Counted from the stretch's first letter, positions 27,718 to 36,672 are shown. The stretch is 64,000 bases of DNA from Microbacterium sp. SMR1 (GCF_003289625.1 NZ_QMBN01000001.1:496001-560000), one strand, 5' to 3'. Program-made: numbers and translations. The notes: generated by a model from the letters alone, not told the origin.

Positions 27718-28902
27718 ATGCTGCGGGTGAGCATTTCTCTCTCTGCCGCATCCGGGTCCGAGCCGCCCGACCTGCCGCCCGAGACGCGGATCGCGTGCCG
27801 TCTGCGCGATCGGCTGCGGTCGGAGGGCATCGATCCTGCCGAGCGCCCGGACGAGGTCGAGCGCGTCGCGGTCGCGGAGGTGCAGCGACACAACGACTTC
27901 GCTCTGGCACGCGGGCTTGAAGCGGTCGACGACGAGTCCGCTGCGGTGCGCCGCGTGCTGGCATCCGTGGCGGGTTACGGCCCCTTGCAGGCGCTGCTCG
28001 ATGATCCGAGTGTCGAGGAGCTGTGGATCAACGCTCCCGACCGCATCTTCGTAGCTCGAGGCGGACGGAGCGAGAGGGTCGCGTTGACCCTGACCGAGGA
28101 GCAGGTGCGCGACCTGGTCGAGCGGATGCTGCACGCCAGCGGTCGCCGCGTCGACTTGAGTCAGCCCTTCGCCGACGCGTCGCTTCCCGACGGTTCCCGG
28201 CTCCACGTCGTCATCCCCGACATCACGCGGCATTGGGCCGTCAACGTCCGCAAGTTCCTCCGCACGTTCCGCACGCTCGACGACCTGGTGGCGGTCGGGT
28301 CGGTGACCGTGGAGGCGGCGGACATCCTGCGCACCGCGATCGCGAGCGGACGGAACATCATCGTGTCCGGGGCCACCCACGCGGGTAAGACCACCATGCT
28401 CAGCGCTTTGATGGCGGCAAGCCCCGCCGAGCAGCGCGTCGTCACGGTGGAGGAGACGTTCGAGCTCGCCGCGGATCTGCCTGACGTGGTCGCCCTGCAG
28501 GCCCGGCAGCCAAGCCTGGAGGGCGGGGGAGAGGTGACGCTGCGGCGCCTCGTGAAGGAGGCGCTCCGTATGCGACCCGACCGCCTCGTCGTGGGGGAGG
28601 TGCGCGATGCCGAAGCTCTCGACCTGCTTCTTGCTCTCAACACCGGCGTCCCCGCCGCCGCAACGGTGCACGCGAACTCCGCCGCGGACGCGCTGCGGAA
28701 GCTCTCGGCCCTCCCGCTACTAGCCGGGCGGAACATCGACGTCGAGTTCGTGCGTGACGCTCTCGCGGCATCCGTCGACATCGTGGTGCACTGCGAGCTC
28801 CTGGACTCGGGGCGCCGACGCGTCGCCGAGATCGTGTCGCCCACCGGCGCCGTGACCGACGGTGTGATCGCGACCCGGTCGGTGTATCGGAGCCACGGGT
28901 GA
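27718..28902 (+). CDS. tadA: TadA/CpaF-type secretion ATPase
   Basis: 394 residues. Powers assembly of a Tad (Flp) pilus. Residues 75-130 are the N-terminal domain ('GYGPLQALLDDPSVEELWINAP'), then Walker A 'SGATHAGKTT', the Asp box 'VVTVEETFEL', Walker B 'MRPDRLVVGEVRDAEA' and the His box 'AAATVHANSA'. A GTG at 27727 is an alternative start. First gene of an operon with tadB and tadC; overlaps tadB by four bases. No tadZ or prepilin peptidase gene accompanies it in the window. Confidence 0.93.
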   Translation: MLRVSISLSAASGSEPPDLPPETRIACRLRDRLRSEGIDPAERPDEVERVAVAEVQRHNDFALARGLEAVDDESAAVRRVLASVAGYGPLQALLDDPSVEELWINAPDRIFVARGGRSERVALTLTEEQVRDLVERMLHASGRRVDLSQPFADASLPDGSRLHVVIPDITRHWAVNVRKFLRTFRTLDDLVAVGSVTVEAADILRTAIASGRNIIVSGATHAGKTTMLSALMAASPAEQRVVTVEETFELAADLPDVVALQARQPSLEGGGEVTLRRLVKEALRMRPDRLVVGEVRDAEALDLLLALNTGVPAAATVHANSAADALRKLSALPLLAGRNIDVEFVRDALAASVDIVVHCELLDSGRRRVAEIVSPTGAVTDGVIATRSVYRSHG

Positions 28903-29762
28903 CCCTTTTCTGGGGCGCGACCCTCGGCGCCGGGCTCGTGCTCATCGTCGCGCCGTGGCTGTCGCCTCGTGAGGCGACGACGCCGGCGACACCCGGTCGC
29001 GCTCGCGGAGTCGGCCGCGGCCTCCTCGAATCCGCCGGGTTCGCACATGCGCCGGCGAGCGGGCTCGGCGCCATATCGGTCGGGTCAGCAGCGCTCGCCG
29101 CCGCGGCTGCCTGGCTGGTGACCTCCCTCCCCGTCGTCGCCGCCGTCGCTGCCGGGGCAGGAGCGCTGCTGCCGACAGCCTGGCTGCGCTCGCGCGCCCG
29201 CCGACTTCGAAGAGCGCGCCGGGGGCTCTGGCCCGACGTCTGCGATCTGCTCGTCGCATCGGTTCGGGCCGGGATGCCGCTCGGTGACGCGGTCTCGTCG
29301 ATCGCCGAGACCGGGCCACCCGCCCTGCGACCCGCCTTCCGAGGCTTCGCGCGAGATCTCGCCGCGTCCGGCCATTTCGACACCAGTGCCGCCCGTCTGC
29401 AGGCGGTGCTCGCAGACCCGGTGGCCGACCGCATCGTCGAGACCCTCCGGATGGCCCGGCAGGTGGGAGGGACTGAGCTGGTCCCGGTGCTCAGGGCGCT
29501 GTCGACATCCGTCCGCGCCGATGCGGCTCTCCGCGCTGAGGTGGAGGCGCGCCAGTCGTGGATCCGAGGCGCAGCCGTGCTCGGATTGATCGCTCCCTGG
29601 GTGGTGCTCACGCTCCTGGCACTTCGACCTGAAGGGGCCCGCGCGTATGCCTCGGCGGAGGGAGCGATCCTCATCATCGTGGGCGCGGCGGTGTCGTTCC
29701 TCGCATACCGGGTCATGCTGCGGATCGGCAGGCTTCCCGAACCGCGGCGGTGGGTGCGGTGA
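28899..29762 (+). CDS. tadB: TadB-like type II secretion F-family membrane protein
   Basis: 287 residues, GTG start overlapping the tadA stop by four bases. Two N-terminal and two C-terminal transmembrane helices flank a cytoplasmic T2SF domain ('LWPDVCDLLVASVRAGMPLGDAVSSIAETGP', residues about 110-140, then 'ARQVGGTELVPVLRALSTSVRADAALRAEVEARQSW' region). It forms the inner-membrane platform of the pilus with TadC. Confidence 0.9.
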   Translation: MTLFWGATLGAGLVLIVAPWLSPREATTPATPGRARGVGRGLLESAGFAHAPASGLGAISVGSAALAAAAAWLVTSLPVVAAVAAGAGALLPTAWLRSRARRLRRARRGLWPDVCDLLVASVRAGMPLGDAVSSIAETGPPALRPAFRGFARDLAASGHFDTSAARLQAVLADPVADRIVETLRMARQVGGTELVPVLRALSTSVRADAALRAEVEARQSWIRGAAVLGLIAPWVVLTLLALRPEGARAYASAEGAILIIVGAAVSFLAYRVMLRIGRLPEPRRWVR

Positions 29763-30676
29763 CCGGAGTGTCGGAGCTCGCCATTGCCGTCGTGCTGGGC
29801 ACGGCGCTCGCCGCCGGTCTGCTTCTCACGATCTCCGGGATGCCGCGATGGGTCGCGCCGCCTCTCGAGCGCAGGATCGCGCCTTATCTGCGCGACATCG
29901 CCGATCCGATCGGTCTGACCCCGCTCCATCCGGGCTCGTCGTGGCTCGCGGGCTGGCGAGAGCGCAGCACGCGGATGGGGGCGAAGCTGGGCGACTCGGT
30001 AGCCCTCCGCCGGCGACTCCTCCGAGCCGGCTGGACGCTGACACCCGAGGGGTTCCGTCTCCGGCAGCTGTTCGCGGGCGTCGGGGGACTCGCGCTGGGC
30101 ACCGTGCTGACCGTCGCCGTTGCGCTCCGCGGAGATGCGAACGGCGCCACGCTGCTGCTTCCGGTCGTCCTCGCTGTCGCCGGGATGCTCGGTCCCCACA
30201 TGGTTCTCACCCAGGCCGCGGAGAAGAGGATGCGGCAGGTGCGAGAAGAGGTGCCGACGGTGCTGGAGTTCCTCGCGCTCTGCCTCTCCGCGGGGGAGAG
30301 CCTCAACGATGCGTTGCGTCGTGTCAGCGAGGTGGGTGCCGGTGAACTGACCGCACATCTGCGCGCCGCAGTCCTGGCCGCCGGGACTGGGTCGACCCTC
30401 ACCGATGCCCTGCGTGACATGGCGCGTTCCCTCGAGGTGGCCAGCATCGACCGAGCGGTCGATCAGCTCGTCGGAGCGGTCGAACGCGGTGCTCCTTTGG
30501 CCCAGGTCCTGCAGACCCAGGCTGCCGATGCGCGGGAGGACGCGAAGCGGGTTCTGATCGAGCAGGCCGGGCGCAAGGAGATCCTCATGCTGCTTCCCTT
30601 GGTCTTCCTCGTGCTGCCGCTCTCGGTCCTGTTCGCGGTGTTCCCCGGCATCGTGATGCTGCGCCTGGGACTGTGA
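29759..30676 (+). CDS. tadC: TadC-like type II secretion F-family membrane protein
   Basis: 305 residues from the GTG at 29759, whose four-base overlap with tadB suits coupling; a GTG three codons upstream is also in frame. The T2SF domain reads 'EEVPTVLEFLALCLSAGESLNDALRRVSE' (about 165-193) and is followed by a C-terminal helix pair. Second platform subunit of the Tad machine. Confidence 0.9.
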   Translation: MTGVSELAIAVVLGTALAAGLLLTISGMPRWVAPPLERRIAPYLRDIADPIGLTPLHPGSSWLAGWRERSTRMGAKLGDSVALRRRLLRAGWTLTPEGFRLRQLFAGVGGLALGTVLTVAVALRGDANGATLLLPVVLAVAGMLGPHMVLTQAAEKRMRQVREEVPTVLEFLALCLSAGESLNDALRRVSEVGAGELTAHLRAAVLAAGTGSTLTDALRDMARSLEVASIDRAVDQLVGAVERGAPLAQVLQTQAADAREDAKRVLIEQAGRKEILMLLPLVFLVLPLSVLFAVFPGIVMLRLGL

Positions 30677-30706
30677 GCCATGTCCGATACGAAGAAAGGA
30701 AACACC

Positions 30707-30895
30707 ATGAGACGAACGGTCGCGATGGCCCGCGGCGCCGCACGAGACCTCCGGCATGACGAGCGAGGCGATGTTCCCGGCTGGGTGCTCGTCACCCTGA
30801 TGACGGCCGGGCTGGTCGTCGTCATCTGGGCGCTCGCCGGGCCCGCGCTGTCGAACCTGTTCGAGCAAGCCATCGCACGCGTCTCCGGACTCTGA
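30707..30895 (+). CDS. Small Flp-slot pilin-like peptide
   Basis: 62 residues from the ATG at 30707 (AAAGGA at 30696-30701); an ATG at 30680 would add nine residues without a ribosome binding site. A basic leader ends in 'DERG', followed by 'DVPGW' and one long hydrophobic helix, the layout of a Flp prepilin. The Glu5-Tyr6 pair that normally follows the processing glycine is missing. Position between tadC and the TadE genes makes it the likely major pilin. Confidence 0.65.
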   Translation: MRRTVAMARGAARDLRHDERGDVPGWVLVTLMTAGLVVVIWALAGPALSNLFEQAIARVSGL

Positions 30896-30896
30896 C

Positions 30897-31280
30897 ATGG
30901 CGTTCGCTCTCGACGACCGAGGGTCGAGTCCGGCGGAGTTCGTGATGGTCGGAGCGCTGCTCACCCTGCTGACCCTGGGGGTCATGCAGCTCGCTCTCGC
31001 CGTCTACGTCCGAGGGGTCGCTCACGACGCGGCGGTCGAAGGCGCATATGACGCCGCACTCGCCGATGTGACCGACGCGGACGGAGCTGCGCGCGCCCGG
31101 GAGATCGTCGACCGGACGCTCGGGCCGGGGTTCGTGCAGGCCGTTCGGACGCAGCGCACTGTGGTCGACGACGCGGCGATGGTGCAGGTGACGATGCGGC
31201 TCACCCTGCCGCTCGTCGGATTGATGGGCATCCCGGCAGCGTGGGAGGTGACCGCGCATGCGCCTGCGAACGACGGGTAG
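30897..31280 (+). CDS. TadE-like pseudopilin
   Basis: 127 residues. 'DDRGSSPAEFVMVGALLTLLTLG' shows a short leader, a glycine processing site with Glu at +5, and the single N-terminal helix of TadE minor pilins. The remainder is extracytoplasmic. It starts one base after the pilin stop and its 3' end overlaps the next gene by 23 bases. Confidence 0.8.
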   Translation: MAFALDDRGSSPAEFVMVGALLTLLTLGVMQLALAVYVRGVAHDAAVEGAYDAALADVTDADGAARAREIVDRTLGPGFVQAVRTQRTVVDDAAMVQVTMRLTLPLVGLMGIPAAWEVTAHAPANDG

Positions 31281-31719
31281 TGAGCAGCAGCGTGCTGACG
31301 ACGGGTCGGCGTCGCTCGAGTTCCTGACCGCGGGACTCATCCTGCTCGTCCCCGTCGTATACCTGATCGTCTCCCTCGGCGTCGTTCAGTCGCACACGTT
31401 CGCGGCCCAGGCAGCGGCGCGTCACGTGGCTCGCGCGATCGCGACAGCAACCGACGTCGCTCAGGCCGACGCGCGCGCCGATGACATCACGCGGGCGATC
31501 GCCGCCGAGTACGGGATGGCGGCGGACGATCTCGCGCTCGCCGTCTCGTGCGACGGGGCTGGTGCGTGTCCGCGTCCCGGGGAGATGTTCCGCGTCACCG
31601 CGGAGACCGAGGCGACGCTTCCGCTCGTGCCTCCCGTGCTCGGCCTCGACCGGCTCGCCCGTGTTCCGATCGAGGCGACCGCGGTGCAACGGATGCCGCG
31701 CCTGTGGGGCGCGCTATGA
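31258..31719 (+). CDS. Second TadE/TadF-like pseudopilin
   Basis: 153 residues. 'DDGSASLEFLTAGLILLVPVVYLIVS' gives the leader, processing glycine, Glu at +5 and N-terminal helix. Two cysteines (SCDGAGACP) may form a disulfide outside the cell. Overlaps its neighbours on both sides (23 and 4 bases), so the whole tad operon appears co-translated. Confidence 0.75.
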   Translation: MRLRTTGSEQQRADDGSASLEFLTAGLILLVPVVYLIVSLGVVQSHTFAAQAAARHVARAIATATDVAQADARADDITRAIAAEYGMAADDLALAVSCDGAGACPRPGEMFRVTAETEATLPLVPPVLGLDRLARVPIEATAVQRMPRLWGAL

Positions 31720-32132
31720 GGCGTCACCACCGGCTGGGGGACGAGGGGAGCGTGCTGCCCCTCACGCTCGGATACGCCCTGCTCGCCATCGTGCTCGTCC
31801 TCGTCAGCGCCGACGCGATGAGCCTGTATCTCGCCCACAAGCGGGCAGACACCGTCGCGGATGCCGCGGCCCTGGCGGCATCCGACGGATTCGCTTTCGT
31901 CGTCGAAGGCGGCTCACCGCGCGCGCTCCTCGACCCGGCTCATGTCCACGACCAGGCCGCCGAGGTCATCGCGGCAACCGGCGACGTGACGCTGGTCGAA
32001 GCCGGCACGCCCGATGGTGTGTCCGCGCGAGTCACCGTGGCGACGGTGTGGCATCCTCCGGTGTCGTCGATGTTCGTGCCCGACGGAGTACGGGTCGAGG
32101 CGACCGCGACGAGCCGGACCGTGCTGCGCTGA
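31716..32132 (+). CDS. TadG-like pilus-associated membrane protein
   Basis: 138 residues from the ATG at 31716 (ATGA overlap). 'LGDEGSVLPLTLGYALLAIVLVLV' is a Tad-G-like N-terminal helix after a Gly; 'KRADTVADAAALAASDG' is the typical conserved stretch of Rv3654c/TadG-type helicase-neighbour proteins. Much shorter than proteobacterial TadG and lacking a von Willebrand domain. Last gene of the tad operon. Confidence 0.75.
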   Translation: MRRHHRLGDEGSVLPLTLGYALLAIVLVLVSADAMSLYLAHKRADTVADAAALAASDGFAFVVEGGSPRALLDPAHVHDQAAEVIAATGDVTLVEAGTPDGVSARVTVATVWHPPVSSMFVPDGVRVEATATSRTVLR

Positions 32133-32228
32133 GTCCGCGAGGCGCAGCAATCGCGCAACCTCCTTCCCGGAGGAATCGGCGCTGGCTAGGGTCGGATGAC
32201 CGGCTATGCGTGGAGGGGGAGCCCGCTC

Positions 32229-33407
32229 ATGACCCCGCAACTCGATGTCAACGACGACGCGGTGACCCGTCTCGGTCTGATGGACACCGCCCCGGAGGAG
32301 CGCTTCGACCGCATCACGCGGCTCGCCCGCGAGATGTTCGACGTCGACTACGCCGTGGTCAACGTCGTGAACTCAGAGACGGTGTTCACGAAGTCGCAGC
32401 CGGCGGAATCCGACTTCCGGCACACCCCGATCGAGGACTCGTTCTGCGGCGAGGCGGTCAAACAGCCAGCGGTGCTCGAGGTGCGCGACGGCCGCGCCGA
32501 TCCGAGGTTCGCCGACCGCGCGATCGTGGCCGAGCACGGCATCCGCTTCTACGCGGGATTCCCGATCCACACCGACGCGGGAGAGACCGTCGGCACACTC
32601 TGCCTGCTCGACACCTCGCCCCGTGATCTCAGCGACGCCGACCGCGACGCGTTCGAGCGCTTCGGCCTATGGGCGCAGGCGGAGATGCGCATGGACGATC
32701 CCGGTGCCTCCGGTGCCGGGCCCGGGCCCGTGCCCGCTGCGTCGGTCGCCCCGGCCGTACGCGATGACCGTCTCGCGGCAGGGGAGGTCCGCCTGGCCGC
32801 CCTGGCGATCCCGTACGGGCAGGTCAGCGGCGACCGGAGCAGCTGGCAGCAGGTCGGAGACCGCATCATCGTCACCCTCGCCGACGTCATGGGCAAGGGT
32901 GAAGAGGCCGGCGGGTTCGCCGAGGAGCTGATCGGCGCACTCCAGCAGCGCGCCCACCTCGACCCCGTCGAGGCGATGCTCTCGGTCGAGGACTACGCCC
33001 GGCACGACAAGCGCTACCGCGAGACCTTCGCCACCCTGTTCCACGCGGTCATCGAGACCCGGAGCGGCCGCGTGGCATATGTCGATGCGGGACACGGGCT
33101 CACGCTGCTTCTCCGTGCCGACGGCACGAGCGAGCGCCTGAGCTCCCGCAACCTCCCGCTCGGCCTGCGCCCATCCGACGCCGAGTGGGAGGCAGGCGAG
33201 ACCGTGGTCGGGCACGGCGACCTCATCATCTCCGTCTCGGACGGGGCCCTCGATGCCTACGACTCCACGCTCGACAGTCTGCGTCTCATCGGCGAAGACC
33301 TCCGCCGCGCCACGGAGCCTGACGCCTTCTTCGACGAGCTGTCCATTCGCGTCTCCGAGCACGTCGTCGACGATGACGTGACGGCGGTGGTCATCTCGGT
33401 GCGCTGA
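32229..33407 (+). CDS. GAF-domain SpoIIE/PP2C-type phosphatase
   Basis: 392 residues from the ATG at 32229 (GGAGGGGGAG at 32212-32221). Residues about 10-160 are a GAF sensor ('RLGLMDTAPEERFDRITRLA', 'DSFCGEAV', 'FYAGFPIHT'). Residues 195-392 are a SpoIIE-type PP2C domain with metal-binding Asp residues in 'VSGDRSSW', 'TLADVMGKGEEAG', 'SDGALDAYD' and 'DDDVTAVVI'. Such enzymes dephosphorylate STAS-domain anti-anti-sigma proteins. One is encoded 3 kb away on the opposite strand with its presumed kinase, so this is the likely activating arm of that switch. Confidence 0.85.
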   Translation: MTPQLDVNDDAVTRLGLMDTAPEERFDRITRLAREMFDVDYAVVNVVNSETVFTKSQPAESDFRHTPIEDSFCGEAVKQPAVLEVRDGRADPRFADRAIVAEHGIRFYAGFPIHTDAGETVGTLCLLDTSPRDLSDADRDAFERFGLWAQAEMRMDDPGASGAGPGPVPAASVAPAVRDDRLAAGEVRLAALAIPYGQVSGDRSSWQQVGDRIIVTLADVMGKGEEAGGFAEELIGALQQRAHLDPVEAMLSVEDYARHDKRYRETFATLFHAVIETRSGRVAYVDAGHGLTLLLRADGTSERLSSRNLPLGLRPSDAEWEAGETVVGHGDLIISVSDGALDAYDSTLDSLRLIGEDLRRATEPDAFFDELSIRVSEHVVDDDVTAVVISVR

Positions 33408-33435
33408 CGCACGGCGCGGGCGCGCTGACCGCGCG

Positions 33436-35925
33436 TCAGCGGGGGATCACCGAGAACAGGAACCGCCGCCGCACCATCAGGTAGATGAGCGCGATGACCG
33501 CGGTATGGATCAGCGTGCCCTGCCAGAAGCTCTGCCGGTCGAGGCCGGGGATGTTCGCAACGGCGAGCACGAAGAACACGTGCACGATGAACACGTAGAG
33601 GCTCGCCTGCCCGAGCGGGATCCAGAGCCATCCCATGACCGCGTTGATCGGCTTCCAGGCCACCGTGAGCACGGCGTAGCTGCAGGTGATCACGAGAACG
33701 AGGTCGAGCAGGCGTCCCCAGTGCAGATCGATCCGCGGGTAGCCCGAGTCGTACAGCATCCCGTAGAGGCCGGCAGGGAATGGGGCCGGCTCGAACCCGA
33801 AGCTGTCGCCCGCCCAGAGATAGACGAGGAACCCGGCGTAGCCGACGACGAAGAGCCCGACGAGGATCTTCCCCGGTGTCGAGGTGAGCGCCCGGATGAT
33901 CTGGCGCCGGTAGTACCCGATGACGAGTCCGTGTGTGAAGAGCACCTGCCAGGCCAGCAGCGGGAAGACCGCATTGAACTGCGACGGCAGCGGCGACAGC
34001 TCCGGCATCGTGATGTGAAGGGCGTACAGGCCCCAGCTGCCCGCCAGCACGAGCCACCACAGGCGCCGACGGATGAGCCACATGAGTGCGGGGTAGGCCA
34101 GGCTCAGCACGACGAACAGCCCCATGATGTTGAAGGGCCACGGCCCCATCTCGAGCAGGAGGAACTGTCTCACCGCGTACCAGGGCGGCGGGTAGTCGAG
34201 CAGGCGGTCGGCGTTCGGATAGAGGTCGTACACGCGGCCGGTCGTCGCTTGTCCGTCCTCGCCGGTGCCGCGGTCGGTGAACGTCATGATCGCCGATGCG
34301 TCGATGAACGGCACGAAGCTGACGATGAAGATCAGCAGGATGACGGCGAGGGCGACCAGGTACTGCTTTCGCGCGCGTGCCCAGGCCGCGAGCGCAGCAG
34401 CCCATTCCCCGCCGCGTGTGACGGCCGCCGGGAAGACCATGCCCAGCACGATCCCGCTGAGGAGGACGAAGAGCTCGGCGCCCGTGATGGCGCCGACGAT
34501 GTTCAGCGACGCGAACGAGTAGGGGCTCAGGACCTCGATGTGCGTCACGACGACCACGATGATGACGAAGCCCCGCATCATGTCGATGCGCAGGTCGCGA
34601 GTCGCGGAATCGTCGGGGTAGCGCCACGACGGCAGCATCCGTCCCACGATCCCCGAGACGAGGAACGCGATGGCGAGCACGGCGGCGGCGCCGGTGATCC
34701 AGTTCATCTCGTCGTTGCCCTGGCGCACCTGCACGGTGCTGGCCGAGGCCTGCTCGGGGGTGATCACCTCGGTGATCGGACTCCACTGCACCTGCCCGGA
34801 TGCCGCGAGGTCGGCGCGGAACGCGCTCGCCAGCTCCCCCGAGGCGGTCAGACGCCAGTCGACCTCCTGAGCGCCGGCCTCGGCTTCCTCGCGCACGGCC
34901 TCGAGCCAGGTGACCGCGGTGATCCGCGGGTGGTCGGGCAGCTCGGCGAGCACCTGGCGCCACCAGCCCTGCTTGACGGCGAGCTCGGTGTCTCCATCGA
35001 GTGAGAAGTCGTAGAGCGCGCCGGTGTCGAGCAGAAGGTCTCGGCTCTCGCCCGCTGCGAACCTGTCGTAGAAGGTCTCCGGCTGCGGCACGGTGTAGCC
35101 CCACTGCTCGTCCAGGCGCGCGGCCACCTCACCCCCGTCAGGAGCGCTGTTCGACACGAGCGGCACGTCGCGACCCGCGGCAGCACCCGACTCGCCCTTG
35201 CCGAAGTAGAACATCGTCAGGCCTACCCGGTCGACGGCATCCGCGTCGGGAAAATAGGGGCCGTACGGGTCGTCGGCCTCGGTCAGCAGTCCGTCCGCGT
35301 CGGTGTCGAGCGCACGAAGGTCCGCGGGGGAGAGGTCGTCGAGGCGCCCGTCGGCGCGCTCGAAGGGGTACCCCGCGCCGTATGACGGTGCCCAGACCAT
35401 CTCGGCTCCCGATACCCCGTCGTGGACGACGTCGGCCACGGCCTCGAACGCGCGCACGAACTCGCGCGGCTGCTGTCCCCACGAGGTCCACGAACCGTTC
35501 ATCTCGGGGGCGAAACGCACGAGATGGTGCGTGTCGTAGTCGCCCTGCATCTTCTCGAGCATCGCGTTGAACGCCGCGGCATCGTCGCGCGTCAGGTCCG
35601 CGAGAGGAACCCGCGGTTCCATGCTCAGGACGAGGACGGCGCCCTGGGCGGAGGCCGCCGTGGCTGCGCGAGACCAGTCCTGGCGGGCTTTGTCGTCGAG
35701 CGGGTACGACAAGCGGATGGCGTAGGTCGCGGGCGTCTCGCCGAGCCGGTCGGCGTATCCGTCGGGGCCGTCCGAGCCCCAGTCGAGCTCCGGCCCGAAC
35801 CAGAGTCCGTCCTGCGCGACGGGGGCAGGCTCGCCGGTGTCGGCGATGGCCGCGGGCGCCGTCAGGAGAGCGGCGGCCGTCGCTAGAGCGAGGGCCGCCA
35901 GCGCGCGCCGCAGGTACCGCGTCAC
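33436..35925 (-). CDS. Secreted GH26-like domain fused to an OpgC-type membrane acyltransferase
   Basis: 829 residues from the GTG at 35925, overlapping the upstream RsbW-like stop by four bases. Signal peptide 1-28 (AIA-DT). Residues about 39-400 resemble GH26 glycoside hydrolases: 'RFAPEMNGSW' with the putative acid/base Glu141. An EF-hand-like loop 'DTDADGLLTEAD' lies inside. Residues 443-829 match OpgC ('RDLRIDMMRGFVIIVVVVTH', about ten helices), a succinyl- or acyl-transferase for glucans. One polypeptide thus carries a glycan-cleaving and a glycan-acylating module. Cleavage specificity and activity are not established. Confidence 0.75.
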   Translation of the reverse strand: MTRYLRRALAALALATAAALLTAPAAIADTGEPAPVAQDGLWFGPELDWGSDGPDGYADRLGETPATYAIRLSYPLDDKARQDWSRAATAASAQGAVLVLSMEPRVPLADLTRDDAAAFNAMLEKMQGDYDTHHLVRFAPEMNGSWTSWGQQPREFVRAFEAVADVVHDGVSGAEMVWAPSYGAGYPFERADGRLDDLSPADLRALDTDADGLLTEADDPYGPYFPDADAVDRVGLTMFYFGKGESGAAAGRDVPLVSNSAPDGGEVAARLDEQWGYTVPQPETFYDRFAAGESRDLLLDTGALYDFSLDGDTELAVKQGWWRQVLAELPDHPRITAVTWLEAVREEAEAGAQEVDWRLTASGELASAFRADLAASGQVQWSPITEVITPEQASASTVQVRQGNDEMNWITGAAAVLAIAFLVSGIVGRMLPSWRYPDDSATRDLRIDMMRGFVIIVVVVTHIEVLSPYSFASLNIVGAITGAELFVLLSGIVLGMVFPAAVTRGGEWAAALAAWARARKQYLVALAVILLIFIVSFVPFIDASAIMTFTDRGTGEDGQATTGRVYDLYPNADRLLDYPPPWYAVRQFLLLEMGPWPFNIMGLFVVLSLAYPALMWLIRRRLWWLVLAGSWGLYALHITMPELSPLPSQFNAVFPLLAWQVLFTHGLVIGYYRRQIIRALTSTPGKILVGLFVVGYAGFLVYLWAGDSFGFEPAPFPAGLYGMLYDSGYPRIDLHWGRLLDLVLVITCSYAVLTVAWKPINAVMGWLWIPLGQASLYVFIVHVFFVLAVANIPGLDRQSFWQGTLIHTAVIALIYLMVRRRFLFSVIPR

Positions 35926-36341
35926 TCGCGGCGGCACTCGAGAGTCCAGACGTTGCGCCCGTTCTCGTAGCGGTGCTCGACGGAGTCGACGCTCGCGAGG
36001 GCGAGGGCGAGGCCGCGGCCGTCCTCGGAGTCGGCGTCGGCCATGGTCACAGCACTGAGGTCGAGTTCGGCGGGCTGAGCGTCGTCCTCGAAGGTCGCTG
36101 TCAATGCCTCGGGTGTGGCCCGCAGATCGAGGGTGAAGTGCCGTCCTTCGGCGCCGTGCGCGGCTACGGAGTGCTCGACGATGTTGCCCGCGATCTCGAC
36201 GACGGCGATCTCGAATGCGAAGCGCGTACGGGGCTCGACGTCGCCGGCTTCCTCCCACCACGATGCGAGCAGATCATGGACGGCCTCGACGCTCTCGAGC
36301 GAGACATCGGCGACGAGCGACCGGTGGACGACCTCAGCCAT
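35922..36341 (-). CDS. RsbW-like serine kinase / anti-sigma factor (HATPase)
   Basis: 139 residues. GHKL ATPase fold with N box 'FEIAVVEIAGNIVEH' (Glu and Asn for Mg-ATP) and G box 'EDGRGLALALASVD'. Proteins of this size phosphorylate a STAS partner or bind a sigma factor. It overlaps the STAS gene by eight bases and the GH26-OpgC gene by four. No sigma factor gene lies in the cluster, so its output may be a non-sigma target. Confidence 0.85.
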   Translation of the reverse strand: MAEVVHRSLVADVSLESVEAVHDLLASWWEEAGDVEPRTRFAFEIAVVEIAGNIVEHSVAAHGAEGRHFTLDLRATPEALTATFEDDAQPAELDLSAVTMADADSEDGRGLALALASVDSVEHRYENGRNVWTLECRRE

Positions 36342-36669
36342 CGAGGGCGTCCTGCACGGTGGCGCGCGGCCGGAGCACGCGGTCGAGGTTCGTCAGGCCG
36401 AGCACCATCGTCACCTGTTCGCTCGGCGCGGCGAGCCGCAGGTCGCCGCCGCCTTGACGTGCGGTCTTGAGGCACGCGACGAGGGCGCCGAGGCCTGACG
36501 AGTCGATGAAGGCGACATCCGACAGATCCACGATCACGGGCGATTCGCCCGCTGCGGCGATCTCCTCGGTCACCCGCTCGCGGAAAGGACGGGCCGAGAC
36601 CATGGTGAGCCGCCCGTGGGGGCGGACGACCCGACCGTTCTCGCGTACGTCGATATCGAGGTCCAGCAT
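36334..36669 (-). CDS. STAS-domain anti-anti-sigma protein
   Basis: 111 residues, one STAS domain. 'VAFIDSSGLGALV' contains the phospho-acceptor serine of SpoIIAA-like proteins (Ser57 or Ser58). It is the expected substrate of the RsbW-like kinase encoded next and of the GAF-SpoIIE phosphatase at 32229. It lies three bases after the synthase gene stop, in the same operon. Confidence 0.88.
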   Translation of the reverse strand: MLDLDIDVRENGRVVRPHGRLTMVSARPFRERVTEEIAAAGESPVIVDLSDVAFIDSSGLGALVACLKTARQGGGDLRLAAPSEQVTMVLGLTNLDRVLRPRATVQDALDG

Positions 36670-36672
36670 GGG

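Noticed and set aside
32196..32228. Earlier ATG at 32196 for the GAF-SpoIIE gene
   Set aside because: It is only 3 nt after a TAGGGT hexamer and has no ribosome binding site, whereas the ATG at 32229 follows GGAGGGGGAG.
33505..35004. A 499-codon plus-strand frame opposite the GH26-OpgC gene
   Set aside because: Arg/Asp/Glu-rich shadow without domain features.
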